Below are positions 8,264 through 17,909 of a stretch of 64,000 nucleotides of DNA, piece after piece. Within the stretch, counting starts at the first letter, position 1. Each line of letters opens with the position of its first letter. A program made the translations under genes and the position numbers. This stretch comes from Komagataeibacter sucrofermentans DSM 15973 (GTDB lineage: Bacteria; Pseudomonadota; Alphaproteobacteria; Acetobacterales; Acetobacteraceae). The DNA is taken from the NCBI RefSeq assembly GCF_040581405.1, contig NZ_CP137157.1:2850001-2914000 (forward strand), given 5' to 3'. Under the pieces are notes generated by a model. It was not told where the DNA came from, searched no databases, and was given only the letters and a program-made list of their open reading frames with translations.

Positions 8264-9838
8264 TTACTGATCGTCATCATCACCAGTCGGCGCATCGTTA
8301 TCATCGGCATTAGGGCTGACCGCCACAAACACGCTCTGCCCGTTACGCACCACGCGCAGCAGCACCGAGTGATTGGCCTGGAAAGCCTGCCTTATGGCCG
8401 AGACGGTAGCGCGCGGGTTTTCAACCGGCACTTCGCCCACTGCCTGGATGACATCACCAGCATGGATACCGGCCTGCTCGGCGGGTGAGCCGGGCTGCAC
8501 GTCGCTCACCACCACGCCGCGCACGCTTTCCTCCAGCCCGAGCTGCTGGCGCAGGTCAGGCGTAAGGGGGGCAAGGGTTACGCCCAGCTTCGGGCCCTTG
8601 TCGGCATCATGCGCGTTGTCGCCCACCGTGCCATCTGCCGTGCCGCCCTTGCCCAGGCTTGAAATCAGCACCGTTGCCGTCTGCGGTTTGTTGTTGCGCA
8701 GGTAGGACAGCGATGCCTTGGTGCCGGGCGTAATGGAGGCCACATTGACTGCCAGCGTATGGGGCGTATCGATATTCTGCCCGTTCAACTGGGTCACCAC
8801 GTCACCAGCCTTGAGCCCTGCCTTCTCGGCCGGGCTGCCGGCACTGACACTGGCCACCAGCGCCCCGGTGGCAGGCGCACCCGTGGCCGAGGGCTTCAGC
8901 CCCAGCGCGCTGGCCATCGACGGCGTGATTTCCTGCGCCGTAACACCCAGATAGCCACGCGTGACATGGCCGGTCTTTTCAAGCTGCTCGACAATGTTCT
9001 TCACGGTATCGGACGGAATGGCGAAACCAATGCCGATCGACCCGCCCGAAGGCGAGAGGATGGCGGTGTTCACACCCACCACCTTGCCATCCTGCGTGAA
9101 CAGCGGGCCGCCGGAATTGCCGCGATTGATGGGCGCATCCACCTGAATGAAGGAATCATACGGCCCATCGCCAATATCACGCCCGCGCGCGGAAACGATG
9201 CCCGCCGTGACCGTGCCGCCAAGCCCGTACGGATTGCCAACGGCCACCACCCATTCGCCCGGCTCGACCTTGTCGGAGTCGCCAAGTTCGATAAAGCGCA
9301 GCTTGCCCGAGGGCGAGACCTTGAGCAGGGCGATATCGGTCTTTGAATCGCGGCCCACGATCTTGGCGGGCAGCGCCGTGCCATCATCAAGCGTGACCGT
9401 AACCTTGGTTGCGCCCTTGACCACATGGTTGTTGGTCACGACGTAGCCATCGGGCGAAATGACAAAGCCCGAGCCACGCGCCTCAACCGTGTGGTGCGCC
9501 TGCTGCGGCATCATCTGGAAAGGGAACGGGAACGGAAAGCCGCCGGGCATGCCGCCACCGCCGCCCATGTCCTCGCCCGTGTCAGCATCCTTGATGCGGG
9601 CCGTGATCGAGACCACCGCCGGTTTGACCTGCTTGACCAGGTTGACGAAGTTGGGGAGCTGCTGGATCTGGGTATCGGGGCGGATGACCCCGGTTTCATC
9701 GGCCCGCGCCACAGGGGCGCAGGCCAGCCCGGCCCCGACAACCGTGCTGGCCACCAGAGAGGCCAGCAACCGCGTGCGAAACCGGCGGGAGGAAAGGGTG
9801 TTCGACCGTATTACGTCTGACATGGCATCCCTGAGCAT
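8264..9838 (-). CDS. degP: Do-family periplasmic serine endoprotease (DegP/HtrA type)
   Basis: Envelope quality-control protease and chaperone. The 524-residue protein begins with a basic region, a hydrophobic segment and a likely signal-peptidase site after PVARA. A trypsin-like domain follows, with catalytic residues H138 (VVTNNHVV), D168 (SKTDIALLKV) and S242 (GNSGGPLF), and then two PDZ domains (around 300-395 and 430-510). A glycine/methionine-rich insert lies before the catalytic domain. The start at 9838 has AGGA 5 bases upstream; an ATG five codons later (9823) is possible. The C terminus is unusually acidic. Monocistronic, with its own terminator. Confidence 0.93.
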   Translation of the reverse strand: MLRDAMSDVIRSNTLSSRRFRTRLLASLVASTVVGAGLACAPVARADETGVIRPDTQIQQLPNFVNLVKQVKPAVVSITARIKDADTGEDMGGGGGMPGGFPFPFPFQMMPQQAHHTVEARGSGFVISPDGYVVTNNHVVKGATKVTVTLDDGTALPAKIVGRDSKTDIALLKVSPSGKLRFIELGDSDKVEPGEWVVAVGNPYGLGGTVTAGIVSARGRDIGDGPYDSFIQVDAPINRGNSGGPLFTQDGKVVGVNTAILSPSGGSIGIGFAIPSDTVKNIVEQLEKTGHVTRGYLGVTAQEITPSMASALGLKPSATGAPATGALVASVSAGSPAEKAGLKAGDVVTQLNGQNIDTPHTLAVNVASITPGTKASLSYLRNNKPQTATVLISSLGKGGTADGTVGDNAHDADKGPKLGVTLAPLTPDLRQQLGLEESVRGVVVSDVQPGSPAEQAGIHAGDVIQAVGEVPVENPRATVSAIRQAFQANHSVLLRVVRNGQSVFVAVSPNADDNDAPTGDDDDQ

Positions 9839-9960
9839 GGAGGTCCTGCTGAAATCTCGAAACAACGGGGCGGGACTGGCCGCCTGGGCATGACAGTCCC
9901 ATTCCCTGCATTGTGCCGCAAGAGAGCCGACCCGTGTTATACCGTTGCATGACAAATAGG

Positions 9961-10428
9961 TTAGGCGCGCTTATGGGCAAAAAAATCCCGTAGCAGCGCC
10001 CCGGCCTCGCGCTCGCGCACGCCGCCCACCGTTTCGGGCCGGTGCAGGCAGCGTGGCTGCGCGAACACCCGCGGGCCATGCTCCACACCGCCGCCCTTGG
10101 GGTCATAGGCGCCAAACACGATCCGGCCGATACGGAAATGCACCGCCGCCGCCGCACACATGGGGCATGGCTCAAGCGTGACATAAAGCGTGCAGTCCGC
10201 CAGGCGCTGGCCGCCACGCAGGCGGGTTGCAGCGCGCATGACCTGCATTTCGGCATGGGCGGAAGGGTCATGCCACTCCTCCACCCGGTTGCCCGCGCGC
10301 GCGAGCACCTGCCCCTGTGGCCCGGCAAGGGCGGCCCCCACCGGCACCTCACCACGCAGCGCAGCGGCCCGCGCCTCAGCCATCGCAATATCCATGAAAT
10401 AAGCCGGGAGCGGACGTGTCATGCCCAT
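9961..10428 (-). CDS. tadA: tRNA-adenosine deaminase
   Basis: TadA converts A34 to inosine in tRNA-Arg(ACG), allowing one tRNA to read several codons. The 155-residue protein has the zinc deaminase motifs HAEM (catalytic Glu) and EPCPMCAAA, and a flanking N(R)VEEWHDPSAH segment typical of TadA. The two closely spaced ATGs (10428, 10422) are both plausible; a GGG six bases before 10428 slightly favours it. An upstream in-frame ATG at 10485 would add an atypical Cys-rich extension. Confidence 0.88.
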   Translation of the reverse strand: MGMTRPLPAYFMDIAMAEARAAALRGEVPVGAALAGPQGQVLARAGNRVEEWHDPSAHAEMQVMRAATRLRGGQRLADCTLYVTLEPCPMCAAAAVHFRIGRIVFGAYDPKGGGVEHGPRVFAQPRCLHRPETVGGVREREAGALLRDFFAHKRA

Positions 10429-10603
10429 ATGATACCCAGCCCCACCGCCACGGACCAGTCCCGCGCAAGGGCACAACTTTTCCATGATTGGCGCAACCGT
10501 GCCCGGCCCTGATGGTTAACCGTTTACGGGACGGGCGTTACAGCCGCCCCTCCTCATGAAAACGGATTGGAGCACACGCACCCCACAAGCGGAAGGAATG
10601 GTC

Positions 10604-10726
10604 ATGCACATGCTTTCGCTCATTCTGGCAACAGCCGCGATTGTGGCGGGTCTGGCCTCATCCAATGACCTGCACCCTGCCGCACGCTCTGCCGAGACCT
10701 GCCTGCTGACGTGTGCCCTGCGCTGA
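10604..10726 (+). CDS. Small hydrophobic peptide, possibly secreted or membrane-inserted
   Basis: A 40-codon frame (MHMLSLILATAAIVAGLASS ... ) follows GGAAGGA with 6-base spacing. Its first 20 residues form a hydrophobic stretch like a signal or anchor; the rest contains two cysteines (CLLTC) near the C terminus. The same frame is open upstream to an ATG at 10556 (56 residues), but the ribosome-binding site favours 10604. No family recognised; comparative conservation would be needed for certainty. Confidence 0.4.
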   Translation: MHMLSLILATAAIVAGLASSNDLHPAARSAETCLLTCALR

Positions 10727-10777
10727 GAATTATTTGTAATAACCTGTAAAATATAAAAGTTTTTGTCAGTACACTCT

Positions 10778-11449
10778 TCAGGGCAGCGGCAGGTCGTTCA
10801 CGGTCACGATGCGCCACCCCTCCGGCAGGCGCTCGATCACGCTCAGCGCCAGGTTCTGGATGGAGAAATGCAGCGCCGTTTCGGGGTGAACGCGCAGGGC
10901 ATGGGCCAGGGCCGCACGAATGGCGCCCCCATGGCTGACCACCACCATGTCCCACCCCTCATGCTCGGCGGCGAGCCGGTCAAGACAGGCCCCCACGCGC
11001 GAGCACACCTGTACCATGCTTTCCCCCTGCGGCGGCAGTTCGGTTGCCCCCACCGACCAGAACGGATGAGCGGGCAGGCTCAGCTTGTCAGGCAGCGTAT
11101 CATGCGTAATGCCGTGCCACTCGCCCATCGACTGTTCGGTCAGGTCAGGCTCCACACACCATTCATGCGGGCCATAACCAGCCTTCTGGATGGCGCGCGC
11201 GGTATGCTGGGTGCGTGACAGCGGCGAGGTAAACCACAAGGCCGGTTTGGGCAGGCGGTGGGCCAGCGTTTCGTACATCCCGCGCTGCGCCACGAGGCTG
11301 TCGGGGCAGAGCGGCACATCCATCGCCCCATACAGCCGCATGCGGGCATTCTGCTCCACCAGGGCATGGCGGATCAGCCAGAAGCGGGTCACCCCCGTCT
11401 CCAGTTGCGGGGTATCAAGAAAATTGCCGTGGTTGATCTGTATCGTCAC
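10778..11449 (-). CDS. Histidine phosphatase family protein (phosphoglycerate-mutase-like)
   Basis: A 223-residue member of the histidine phosphatase superfamily. The phosphohistidine motif is FWLIRHALVEQN, a variant of LxRHGxTxxN with Ala in place of Gly. The second catalytic site is VVVSHGGAIRAAL. SPLSRTQHTA provides the usual Arg and GESM the acid region. The family includes cobalamin-pathway alpha-ribazole phosphatases and phosphoglycerate mutases; no cob genes are nearby, so the substrate is open. It lies 34 bp downstream of the orphan PLP-fold gene on the same strand. Confidence 0.8.
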   Translation of the reverse strand: MTIQINHGNFLDTPQLETGVTRFWLIRHALVEQNARMRLYGAMDVPLCPDSLVAQRGMYETLAHRLPKPALWFTSPLSRTQHTARAIQKAGYGPHEWCVEPDLTEQSMGEWHGITHDTLPDKLSLPAHPFWSVGATELPPQGESMVQVCSRVGACLDRLAAEHEGWDMVVVSHGGAIRAALAHALRVHPETALHFSIQNLALSVIERLPEGWRIVTVNDLPLP

Positions 11450-11483
11450 ACCGGAAATCCATCATGGAAAAACAGGAAAAAAA

Positions 11484-13595
11484 TCAGGCAGGCAGAATGG
11501 CCCGCGCGCGCCAGCCATGCGGCAGGTAGGTCTGCACCGGGGCCATGGCGGCAAGGCGGGGCCAGTGCCGCAGGATCAGGCCAATCTTGTCAAGGATGCG
11601 CCCGACATTGCGCGCCTCGCGGCGCAGGCGTTCGGTCGGGTCCATGCCCTCATGCGAGGGCTCGCCCGAAACCAGCCGCGCGCCAGCCGAAATACGCAGC
11701 GCGCCCGCCAGGGCACCCGGCAGGTCGGGATGGGCCAGCGGCACCGGCTGGCCCACATGGCACAGCACTGCGGCAAGGCCTGCATCCGCATCATCAGGGG
11801 GGATGCAGCCGGAAAGATCGGTATTGAGCCACGCATATAACTGTCGCGCCTCGGCCACCGCCAACGGCCGAAAGCCGCCTTCCGGGCTATCGGGTGCGCG
11901 GACAAAAAAGCTCATGATGGTCGGCAGGCAGTCCCATGCCTGATCCGGGTCGGGTCGGGCTGGGGCAACAGGCGGCAGCAGTTCCAGCACGGGGCGGGCC
12001 GCGATCTGCGCCGTTACGGCGGCAAGGAAAGTACGCAGCCGGTCGCGCACCACAATGCGGGGTATGGCGCCAAACGCCGTTATTTCAGCCAGTGCCGCCT
12101 GCCAGCGCAGGATAAGGCCGATATTGTGCCCCGGCGGCAGGCTATTGCGCGCGGGGCCCGCAGGCCAGGCGGCGCGATAGCTGTAATCCGCCAGCCCGGC
12201 AGGCAGCCCGCGCGGGCCATCAAGCCTGCTGCGCACGCAGGCAGGCAATAACAAGGCCCCGCAGAAGGGCGGTCCGGTAAAGAATTTGGAGCCGGTCACC
12301 ATCACCATCCAGCCCATGTCCAGATAGGCGCGCACCCGTGCCGGATCGAGCCGCGCCTGGCAGGCATCCACCACCACGTCGGGCCGATCGTCCATGCCCG
12401 CGCCCAGCGGGGCGGTCGCCTGTTCCAGCGCCGCAAGCCCCGGTGCGAGCAGGCCGGTCTTGGACAGGTCAAGCCGATGCAGCAGCACATGGCGGCCTGC
12501 AGCCCTCAGTTCATGCGTCAGGCGGCAGGTTTGCGCATCCACTTCTGGCAGCGCACGGACATGGCCCGCCCCATCGCGCATGGGCACATTGACCACGTCC
12601 GTATCATCGGGGAAGCCTGCAATGCGCGCACCCCGTGTCACGCCGTGGCCAAGGGCGGTATCATTGGCAAAATGGCGGCCCTGCGCTGCCAGAGGCACGC
12701 CGCTGCCGGTCTCCTCGGGGGCAAGGAGGATATTGCTGACCGGGCGGCCACCAGGCGCCAGCGCCGCAAGGGCCAGCGCATAGAGTTCGCAATCCGTGCC
12801 CGATGGAGCCAGCACCACGCCTTCCTGTCCGGTCAGGCCAAAAGCGCTGGCGATGCGGGCCTGTATGTCGGCACCCTGCGCGCAGGCCGCCTCGTCCGCC
12901 CGGCCCTGCAATGCCCCCGCCACCAGGGCGAGACGGGCCGTTTCAGCCCCGGCAAAGCCGCGCTCGGACAGTGACGAGGCCGTGGACGAGGCAAAGGTGA
13001 TGGCCCATGGCCGGGGTCGGTGCGAGCAGCCGTAATGGTTCAGCCCCGTTGCCGGGTCCACTGCCAGCCGGGCATCGCCGCCCGTGGCCATCAGGGTCTC
13101 GATCGGCCCAAGCAGCTTCCATAAAAGCGCCAGCTCGCCCTGCAACGCCGTGAAATCGGCCTCCACCGGCAACACGGCAAGGGCTGGCTGCAAGGGGGCC
13201 AGAGCGGGCCACATCGCGCGCAGGGTTGCACTGTCTGGCACGGCGGGCCCGGCCATCAGGGGCACCCAGGCGGCAGGCGCATCCGTATCGGCACGGCCCG
13301 TATCGAGGTACCAGAACAGGGCCGCCGTGCGGGCGGCGCAGAAGGCGGCATGAAAAGGCTGCCCGGGCGCCCGTTCAAGCAGGGCGGCGAGTTCCAGCGC
13401 ATGGCGCAGGAAAAAGGCCGTCTGCTCAAGGTTGCCCTGAAGCGGCAGACCCAGCACGACTCCCCCATCGGGCAAAATGCGGAAAGGGGCTTCAAGCACC
13501 GGGTCCAGCACGATGCGCCGCGCGCCCGCAATCACCCGCAGGTCTGGCCGTTCCAGAACACGCAGCAGTTCCTGCGTCAGAGTATGGGCGAACAC
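11484..13595 (-). CDS. Orphan PLP-dependent (fold type I) enzyme-like protein, 703 residues
   Basis: I do not recognise a named family. The middle and C-terminal part resembles fold-type-I PLP enzymes: a glycine/serine cofactor region (LAPSGTDCELYALALAAL), the aspartate segment PDVVVDACQARLD, and VMVTGSKFFTGPPF, in which K437 is the likely Schiff-base lysine. About 180 N-terminal residues lie outside that domain and are also unrecognised. The GTG start at 13595 follows AAGGAAA, and the upstream pseudouridine synthase gene overlaps it by 19 bases, suggesting translational coupling in a cluster starting with ftsK. Substrate and reaction unknown. At 703 residues it is far longer than typical aminotransferases (about 400). 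Confidence 0.65.
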   Translation of the reverse strand: MFAHTLTQELLRVLERPDLRVIAGARRIVLDPVLEAPFRILPDGGVVLGLPLQGNLEQTAFFLRHALELAALLERAPGQPFHAAFCAARTAALFWYLDTGRADTDAPAAWVPLMAGPAVPDSATLRAMWPALAPLQPALAVLPVEADFTALQGELALLWKLLGPIETLMATGGDARLAVDPATGLNHYGCSHRPRPWAITFASSTASSLSERGFAGAETARLALVAGALQGRADEAACAQGADIQARIASAFGLTGQEGVVLAPSGTDCELYALALAALAPGGRPVSNILLAPEETGSGVPLAAQGRHFANDTALGHGVTRGARIAGFPDDTDVVNVPMRDGAGHVRALPEVDAQTCRLTHELRAAGRHVLLHRLDLSKTGLLAPGLAALEQATAPLGAGMDDRPDVVVDACQARLDPARVRAYLDMGWMVMVTGSKFFTGPPFCGALLLPACVRSRLDGPRGLPAGLADYSYRAAWPAGPARNSLPPGHNIGLILRWQAALAEITAFGAIPRIVVRDRLRTFLAAVTAQIAARPVLELLPPVAPARPDPDQAWDCLPTIMSFFVRAPDSPEGGFRPLAVAEARQLYAWLNTDLSGCIPPDDADAGLAAVLCHVGQPVPLAHPDLPGALAGALRISAGARLVSGEPSHEGMDPTERLRREARNVGRILDKIGLILRHWPRLAAMAPVQTYLPHGWRARAILPA

Positions 13596-14335
13596 CGTGC
13601 TGTTTCCTTTTCCACGTTGTCAGGCGGCATGACCCAGCCCGCCTCGGCCATGATGCGGCGCATATGGTCCGGCGGGGGGGCCAGAGCCCGCACGGGCGGG
13701 TCAAGCGGCAGGACAATGCCGCGGCTCATGAGGTGTAGCGCCCCGGCCGTGGGCGCGCCATAGCGCTCATCCCCCCGTATGGGGCAGCCGATCAGGGCGC
13801 AATGCGCGCGGGCCTGATGGGTGCGGCCGGTTTCCAGCACCAGTTCCAGCCAGCTTATGGGCGCACCCGCCGCATCCCGGCCCTGCCCCAGCACCCGCCA
13901 CCGCGTGCGCGCGGGCTGCGCGCCCTTTACATTGGCCTGCATGCGCCACTGTCCGGCCTCTTCCACGCGGCCAAGGGGGGCCGCCACCACGCCAGACAGG
14001 CCCGCAGGCGTGCCGTGCACGATGGCCCAGTAGGTCTTGCGGGCCCTGCCTGCGGCAAAACAGGCCTGGGCCGCCACCAGCGCCTGCTTGCGCAGCGCCA
14101 CGACCAGGCAACCCGCCGTATCCTGATCCAGCCTGTGCGCCAGCCACGGCCCGTTGCGATGGCGTGACAGGAGGGGAAACCAGTCCTCGATGCTCGCCCC
14201 GCCCTTTCGGCCGGGATGGACCGGCAGCCCCGGTGGCTTGTCGAGCACCACGAAGCGGTTGTCACGGTACAGGACCGTGAACGGCAGGGGGCCAGGAGGC
14301 TGCATGGATGCGGCCCGGGGCGGAGGTGGCCTCAT
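13577..14335 (-). CDS. RluA-family RNA pseudouridine synthase
   Basis: A 252-residue pseudouridine synthase with the RluA-type active-site motif HRLDQDTAGCLVVA (catalytic Asp) around residue 70 and the later block ETGRTHQARAHCALIG. There is no N-terminal S4 domain, so it is like RluA/TruC-type short enzymes that act on 23S rRNA or tRNA; the target uridine is not predictable here. Its ATG overlaps the ftsK stop by 4 bases, and its 3' end overlaps the PLP-fold gene by 19 bases. Confidence 0.88.
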   Translation of the reverse strand: MRPPPPRAASMQPPGPLPFTVLYRDNRFVVLDKPPGLPVHPGRKGGASIEDWFPLLSRHRNGPWLAHRLDQDTAGCLVVALRKQALVAAQACFAAGRARKTYWAIVHGTPAGLSGVVAAPLGRVEEAGQWRMQANVKGAQPARTRWRVLGQGRDAAGAPISWLELVLETGRTHQARAHCALIGCPIRGDERYGAPTAGALHLMSRGIVLPLDPPVRALAPPPDHMRRIMAEAGWVMPPDNVEKETARCSPIL

Positions 14336-17178
14336 TCGTCCTCTGTCGGGCGGCGCATCAGCACTTCACGGCGGCCCACATGGTTGGCCTCGCTGACCAG
14401 TCCTTCCTTTTCCATCTGCTCGATGATCTTGGCCGCGCGGTTATAGCCGATCGACAGATGGCGCTGGATGAAGGAGGTGGATGCCTTGCCCTCGCGCGCC
14501 ACCACTTCAACCGCCTGTGCGAACAGGCCATCTTCCTCCCCGCCGCCAGACGGTGCCGCGAAGGGTTTGTCCGCGCTGTCTTCTTCCTGCGGCGAGATGA
14601 CATCATCATCATAGATCGGCTCGCCCTGCGTGCGCAGGAAGGCCACCACGGCCTCCACCTCCCCATCCGCCACGAACGGGCCATGCACGCGCGTGATCCG
14701 GCCACCAGCCTGCATGAACAGCATGTCGCCACGGCCCAGAAGCTGCTCGGCCCCCTGCTCGCCCAGAATGGTGCGGCTGTCAAACTTGCTGATGACCTGA
14801 AAGGAAATACGCGTGGGGAAGTTGGCCTTGATGGTGCCGGTAATCACATCGACCGAGGGGCGCTGGGTGGCAAGGATGAGATGGATGCCCGCCGCGCGCG
14901 CCTTCTGTGCAAGGCGTTGCAGCAGGGCCTCGATCTCCTTGCCCGCCACGATCATGAGATCGGCCATCTCGTCCACCACGATGACGAGATAGGGCAGCGA
15001 ATCAAGGGCAAGCTGCTGCTCCTCGAAGGTCGGCTTGCCGGTTTCGGGGTCGTAACCGGTCTGCACCCGCCGGGTCACGATCTCGCCACGCTCGCGGGCT
15101 TCGGTCACGCGCTCGTTGTAGCTGGCGATGTTGCGCACCTGCAGATGCGCCATGGCGCGGTAGCGGCGATCCATCTCGCGCACCGCCCATTTCATGGCCG
15201 CGACCGCCTTGGCCGGTTCCGTCACCACCGGGGTCATGAGGTGGGGAATGCCCTCGTAGATGGACAGTTCGAGAATCTTGGGGTCGATCAGGATCAGGCG
15301 GCACTGCTCGGGCGAGAGGCGGTAGAGCAGCGACAGGATCATGGAGTTCACCCCCACCGACTTACCCGACCCCGTGGTGCCCGCGATGAGCAGGTGGGGC
15401 ATGGCGGCAAGGTCGCTATAAACCGATTCACCCGCAATATCCTTGCCAAGCGCAAGGTTGAGCCGTGCTGAGGAATGCGCCCATTTGGGGTCCATGAGCA
15501 GTTCAGAAAAATAAACTGTCTCGCGCCGTGAATTCGGCACCTCGATGCCAATCACGTTGCGCCCCGGCACGGTGGCGATGCGCACGCTGAGCACCGATAG
15601 GGAACGCGCCACGTCATCGGCCAGGCCAATCACGCGGGCGGCGCGAATGCCGGCGGCGGGCTGGAGTTCATACAACGTCACCACCGGGCCTGCATGATAG
15701 GCTACGATCGTGCCCTGCACCCCGTATTCGGACAGCACGGTCACAAGCTGGGCGGCATTGGCCTTGAGCAGTTCCTCGGTCGGCTTGTTCGTGGAAGCAG
15801 GCGGCGGCGGCGTCAGCAGTGACATTGAGGGAAACTGCCACTCCGGCTGTGGCGGCGGCGTATAGGCAGGCGTGGCTGATGCCGCGGGAGCGGGCGCATC
15901 ATACGCATCCATGCGGGCGGGCGTGTCGTCAGCACGTGCGCCACTGGAGAAAAGACGCGAAAAGATGTTCGGGCGCGCGGGTTCCTCAACAGCGGGCGGC
16001 GTGGCCGGATGATCGGTGACGGGCCTGTTTTCGGGTGGAGCCGGTTCATCATGCCAGGGCGCGCGGTCTGCTGCCGTATCATCGCCGCCGACCAGCAGCG
16101 GCTGCGGCATGTCCTCATCCATGCCGGGCGGGAGCATCCAGTTACTCTGCAATGATACCTGTGCGGGTCGCCCCCCTTCCACCTTGCGGCCGCCAGCCAG
16201 CGCCGGGGGGGCTGTATCCTTCGGCTTGGCCGTGGTGGCAGGCATGTTCGTGGCATCTGGCGCGCGCAGGCTGCCTGAAGGAGCCTTATCATTCACCGGC
16301 ATCAGGCCCGTGCCGGAGGCCGCCACCGCCTGCGCGGGGCGCGCGGCTTCAGCATTGGGCGCGGGGGCGGTCAGGCCAGTATTGAAAAGCGGTTCGTCCT
16401 CTTCCTCGATCAGCGCCGCCATTGATGAAGGCGGCGCTGCGGCGGGTGCCGCCTGGGAAGCGGGCGCCTTGGCTGGTGCCTGCGCCCTGCCCTGCCCTGC
16501 CTCGGGCCGGGCCGTCATGCGGCGCAGCCAGGCCACCAGCGCCATGGGCTGGCGCACCCCGAACACGAGACCACGCCCCATGCCCTGCCATTCCGACAGG
16601 GACAGGGCGAGCGCCAGCAGCACCAGCAGGGCACCGAGCACCAGCCCCAGCACCCAGACGAGAAGCGGCCCGCCACGCCCCATGAACACGGTAGCCGCCT
16701 GAATGGACATGTGTGCTACCGACAGGCCAACCGCCCCGCCCAGCCCGGCCTGTGTGGGCCATTGCGGCGCGTGCAGCCCCATGAGCAGCGGCAGGGCCGC
16801 GACATCCGCCGCAATAACCGGCAGGCCGCACAGCAGGGCGATGAAACGCAGCAGCGCCGATACCAGCCCATGGTGGCGGATCAGCCGCCAGCCCCAGGCC
16901 ATGAGGCAGAAAATGGCCAGCGTGCCCACGATCCCGAAATCCTGGAGCATGAAGTCCGCCATGTAGGCGCCGGGCCGCCCGAGCAGGTTGCCCGGCGGCT
17001 GCGCGCTCGACGTATTGGCGGAGGGATCGCGGGGATCGTAGCTCCATAACGCGATGGCGAGACACAGCGCCAGAATCCACAAACCCACGCCACCGGCTTC
17101 GGCCAACCGTTCGCGCAGGCGCGAACGGGCCGGGCCAGAGGAAAGTGAGTCAGGAAAAAAACGGCTGAAGATCGCCAA
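14332..17178 (-). CDS. ftsK: DNA translocase FtsK
   Basis: FtsK couples septum formation to chromosome-dimer resolution and terminus segregation. The 948-residue protein has four hydrophobic membrane segments in the first 200 residues, a Pro/Ala-rich linker (about 220-480), the RecA-like motor with Walker A GTTGSGKSVGVN near residue 600 and Walker B LVIVVDEMADLM, and a C-terminal winged-helix gamma domain (YNRAAKIIEQMEKEGLV) that reads KOPS-type sequences. The start at 17178 is TTG with a weak ribosome-binding site; no better in-frame start is available upstream. Linker length is within the usual variable range. Confidence 0.95.
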   Translation of the reverse strand: MAIFSRFFPDSLSSGPARSRLRERLAEAGGVGLWILALCLAIALWSYDPRDPSANTSSAQPPGNLLGRPGAYMADFMLQDFGIVGTLAIFCLMAWGWRLIRHHGLVSALLRFIALLCGLPVIAADVAALPLLMGLHAPQWPTQAGLGGAVGLSVAHMSIQAATVFMGRGGPLLVWVLGLVLGALLVLLALALSLSEWQGMGRGLVFGVRQPMALVAWLRRMTARPEAGQGRAQAPAKAPASQAAPAAAPPSSMAALIEEEDEPLFNTGLTAPAPNAEAARPAQAVAASGTGLMPVNDKAPSGSLRAPDATNMPATTAKPKDTAPPALAGGRKVEGGRPAQVSLQSNWMLPPGMDEDMPQPLLVGGDDTAADRAPWHDEPAPPENRPVTDHPATPPAVEEPARPNIFSRLFSSGARADDTPARMDAYDAPAPAASATPAYTPPPQPEWQFPSMSLLTPPPPASTNKPTEELLKANAAQLVTVLSEYGVQGTIVAYHAGPVVTLYELQPAAGIRAARVIGLADDVARSLSVLSVRIATVPGRNVIGIEVPNSRRETVYFSELLMDPKWAHSSARLNLALGKDIAGESVYSDLAAMPHLLIAGTTGSGKSVGVNSMILSLLYRLSPEQCRLILIDPKILELSIYEGIPHLMTPVVTEPAKAVAAMKWAVREMDRRYRAMAHLQVRNIASYNERVTEARERGEIVTRRVQTGYDPETGKPTFEEQQLALDSLPYLVIVVDEMADLMIVAGKEIEALLQRLAQKARAAGIHLILATQRPSVDVITGTIKANFPTRISFQVISKFDSRTILGEQGAEQLLGRGDMLFMQAGGRITRVHGPFVADGEVEAVVAFLRTQGEPIYDDDVISPQEEDSADKPFAAPSGGGEEDGLFAQAVEVVAREGKASTSFIQRHLSIGYNRAAKIIEQMEKEGLVSEANHVGRREVLMRRPTEDE

Positions 17179-17333
17179 AAATCCACATCCCGATCATACG
17201 GCCCGCCTGCGGGGACCAAAAGCACGAGGGAGATGACCTTGCATGCCGCGCCTGCCATTCCCGCCAAACGAAACAACTATAACCCTGTCCACGCGACAGA
17301 AAGAAGGCCGAGAGGATAAAATACGGCGATGAA

Positions 17334-17909
17334 TCACCCGTTATCATCCACCCCATGCCGCCACGCATACAGGCAGGCCGCCCCATGCCGCCGCTCCAGC
17401 AGCAGGCGCTGTGCCGCCACGGGGGGCGCTTCCGCCGCTGCCGTCTCGACCACGATGAGGGTGCCTGCGTGCAGCCAGCCGCCCCGCTCCAGCACGGCCA
17501 GCGCCCTTGTGGGCAGATCGTGGTTATAGGGTGGATCAAGAAAAACCAGATCGGCGGGTGCCGCCGCGCCACGCGGCGGCAGGCGCAGCATGTCACATGC
17601 GCGAATCGTGGCGCGTTCCTGCAGGCCGCAGCCACGCACATTGTCGCGCAGGCAGCGCAGGGCGGCGCGGTTCTGCTCGACAAACAGCGCCGATGCCGCC
17701 CCGCGTGAAAGGGCCTCGAGCCCCAGGGCGCCCGTTCCGGCAAACCCGTCGAGCACATGCGCGCCACGCAGTTGGTCCGCCCCGGCCCATGGCGCATGGG
17801 CCAGCGTATCGAATAGGGCCTGGCGCACCCGGTCTGCCGTGGGCCGCGTCACCTGCCCCGGCGGGGCTACCAGGGTGCGGCCCCTGCACTCGCCCGCGAT
17901 GATCCGCAT
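17334..17909 (-). CDS. rsmD: 16S rRNA (guanine966-N2)-methyltransferase
   Basis: RsmD methylates G966 of 16S rRNA using S-adenosylmethionine. The 191-residue protein has the family start MRIIAGECRGRTLVAPPG, the TRPTADRVRQALFDTL block, the SAM-binding loop LDGFAGTGALGLEALSRGA and the catalytic FLDPPYN motif. The start ATG overlaps the upstream pseudouridine synthase stop codon by one base (TGATG), so the two RNA-modification genes are probably translated together. Confidence 0.93.
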   Translation of the reverse strand: MRIIAGECRGRTLVAPPGQVTRPTADRVRQALFDTLAHAPWAGADQLRGAHVLDGFAGTGALGLEALSRGAASALFVEQNRAALRCLRDNVRGCGLQERATIRACDMLRLPPRGAAAPADLVFLDPPYNHDLPTRALAVLERGGWLHAGTLIVVETAAAEAPPVAAQRLLLERRHGAACLYAWRHGVDDNG

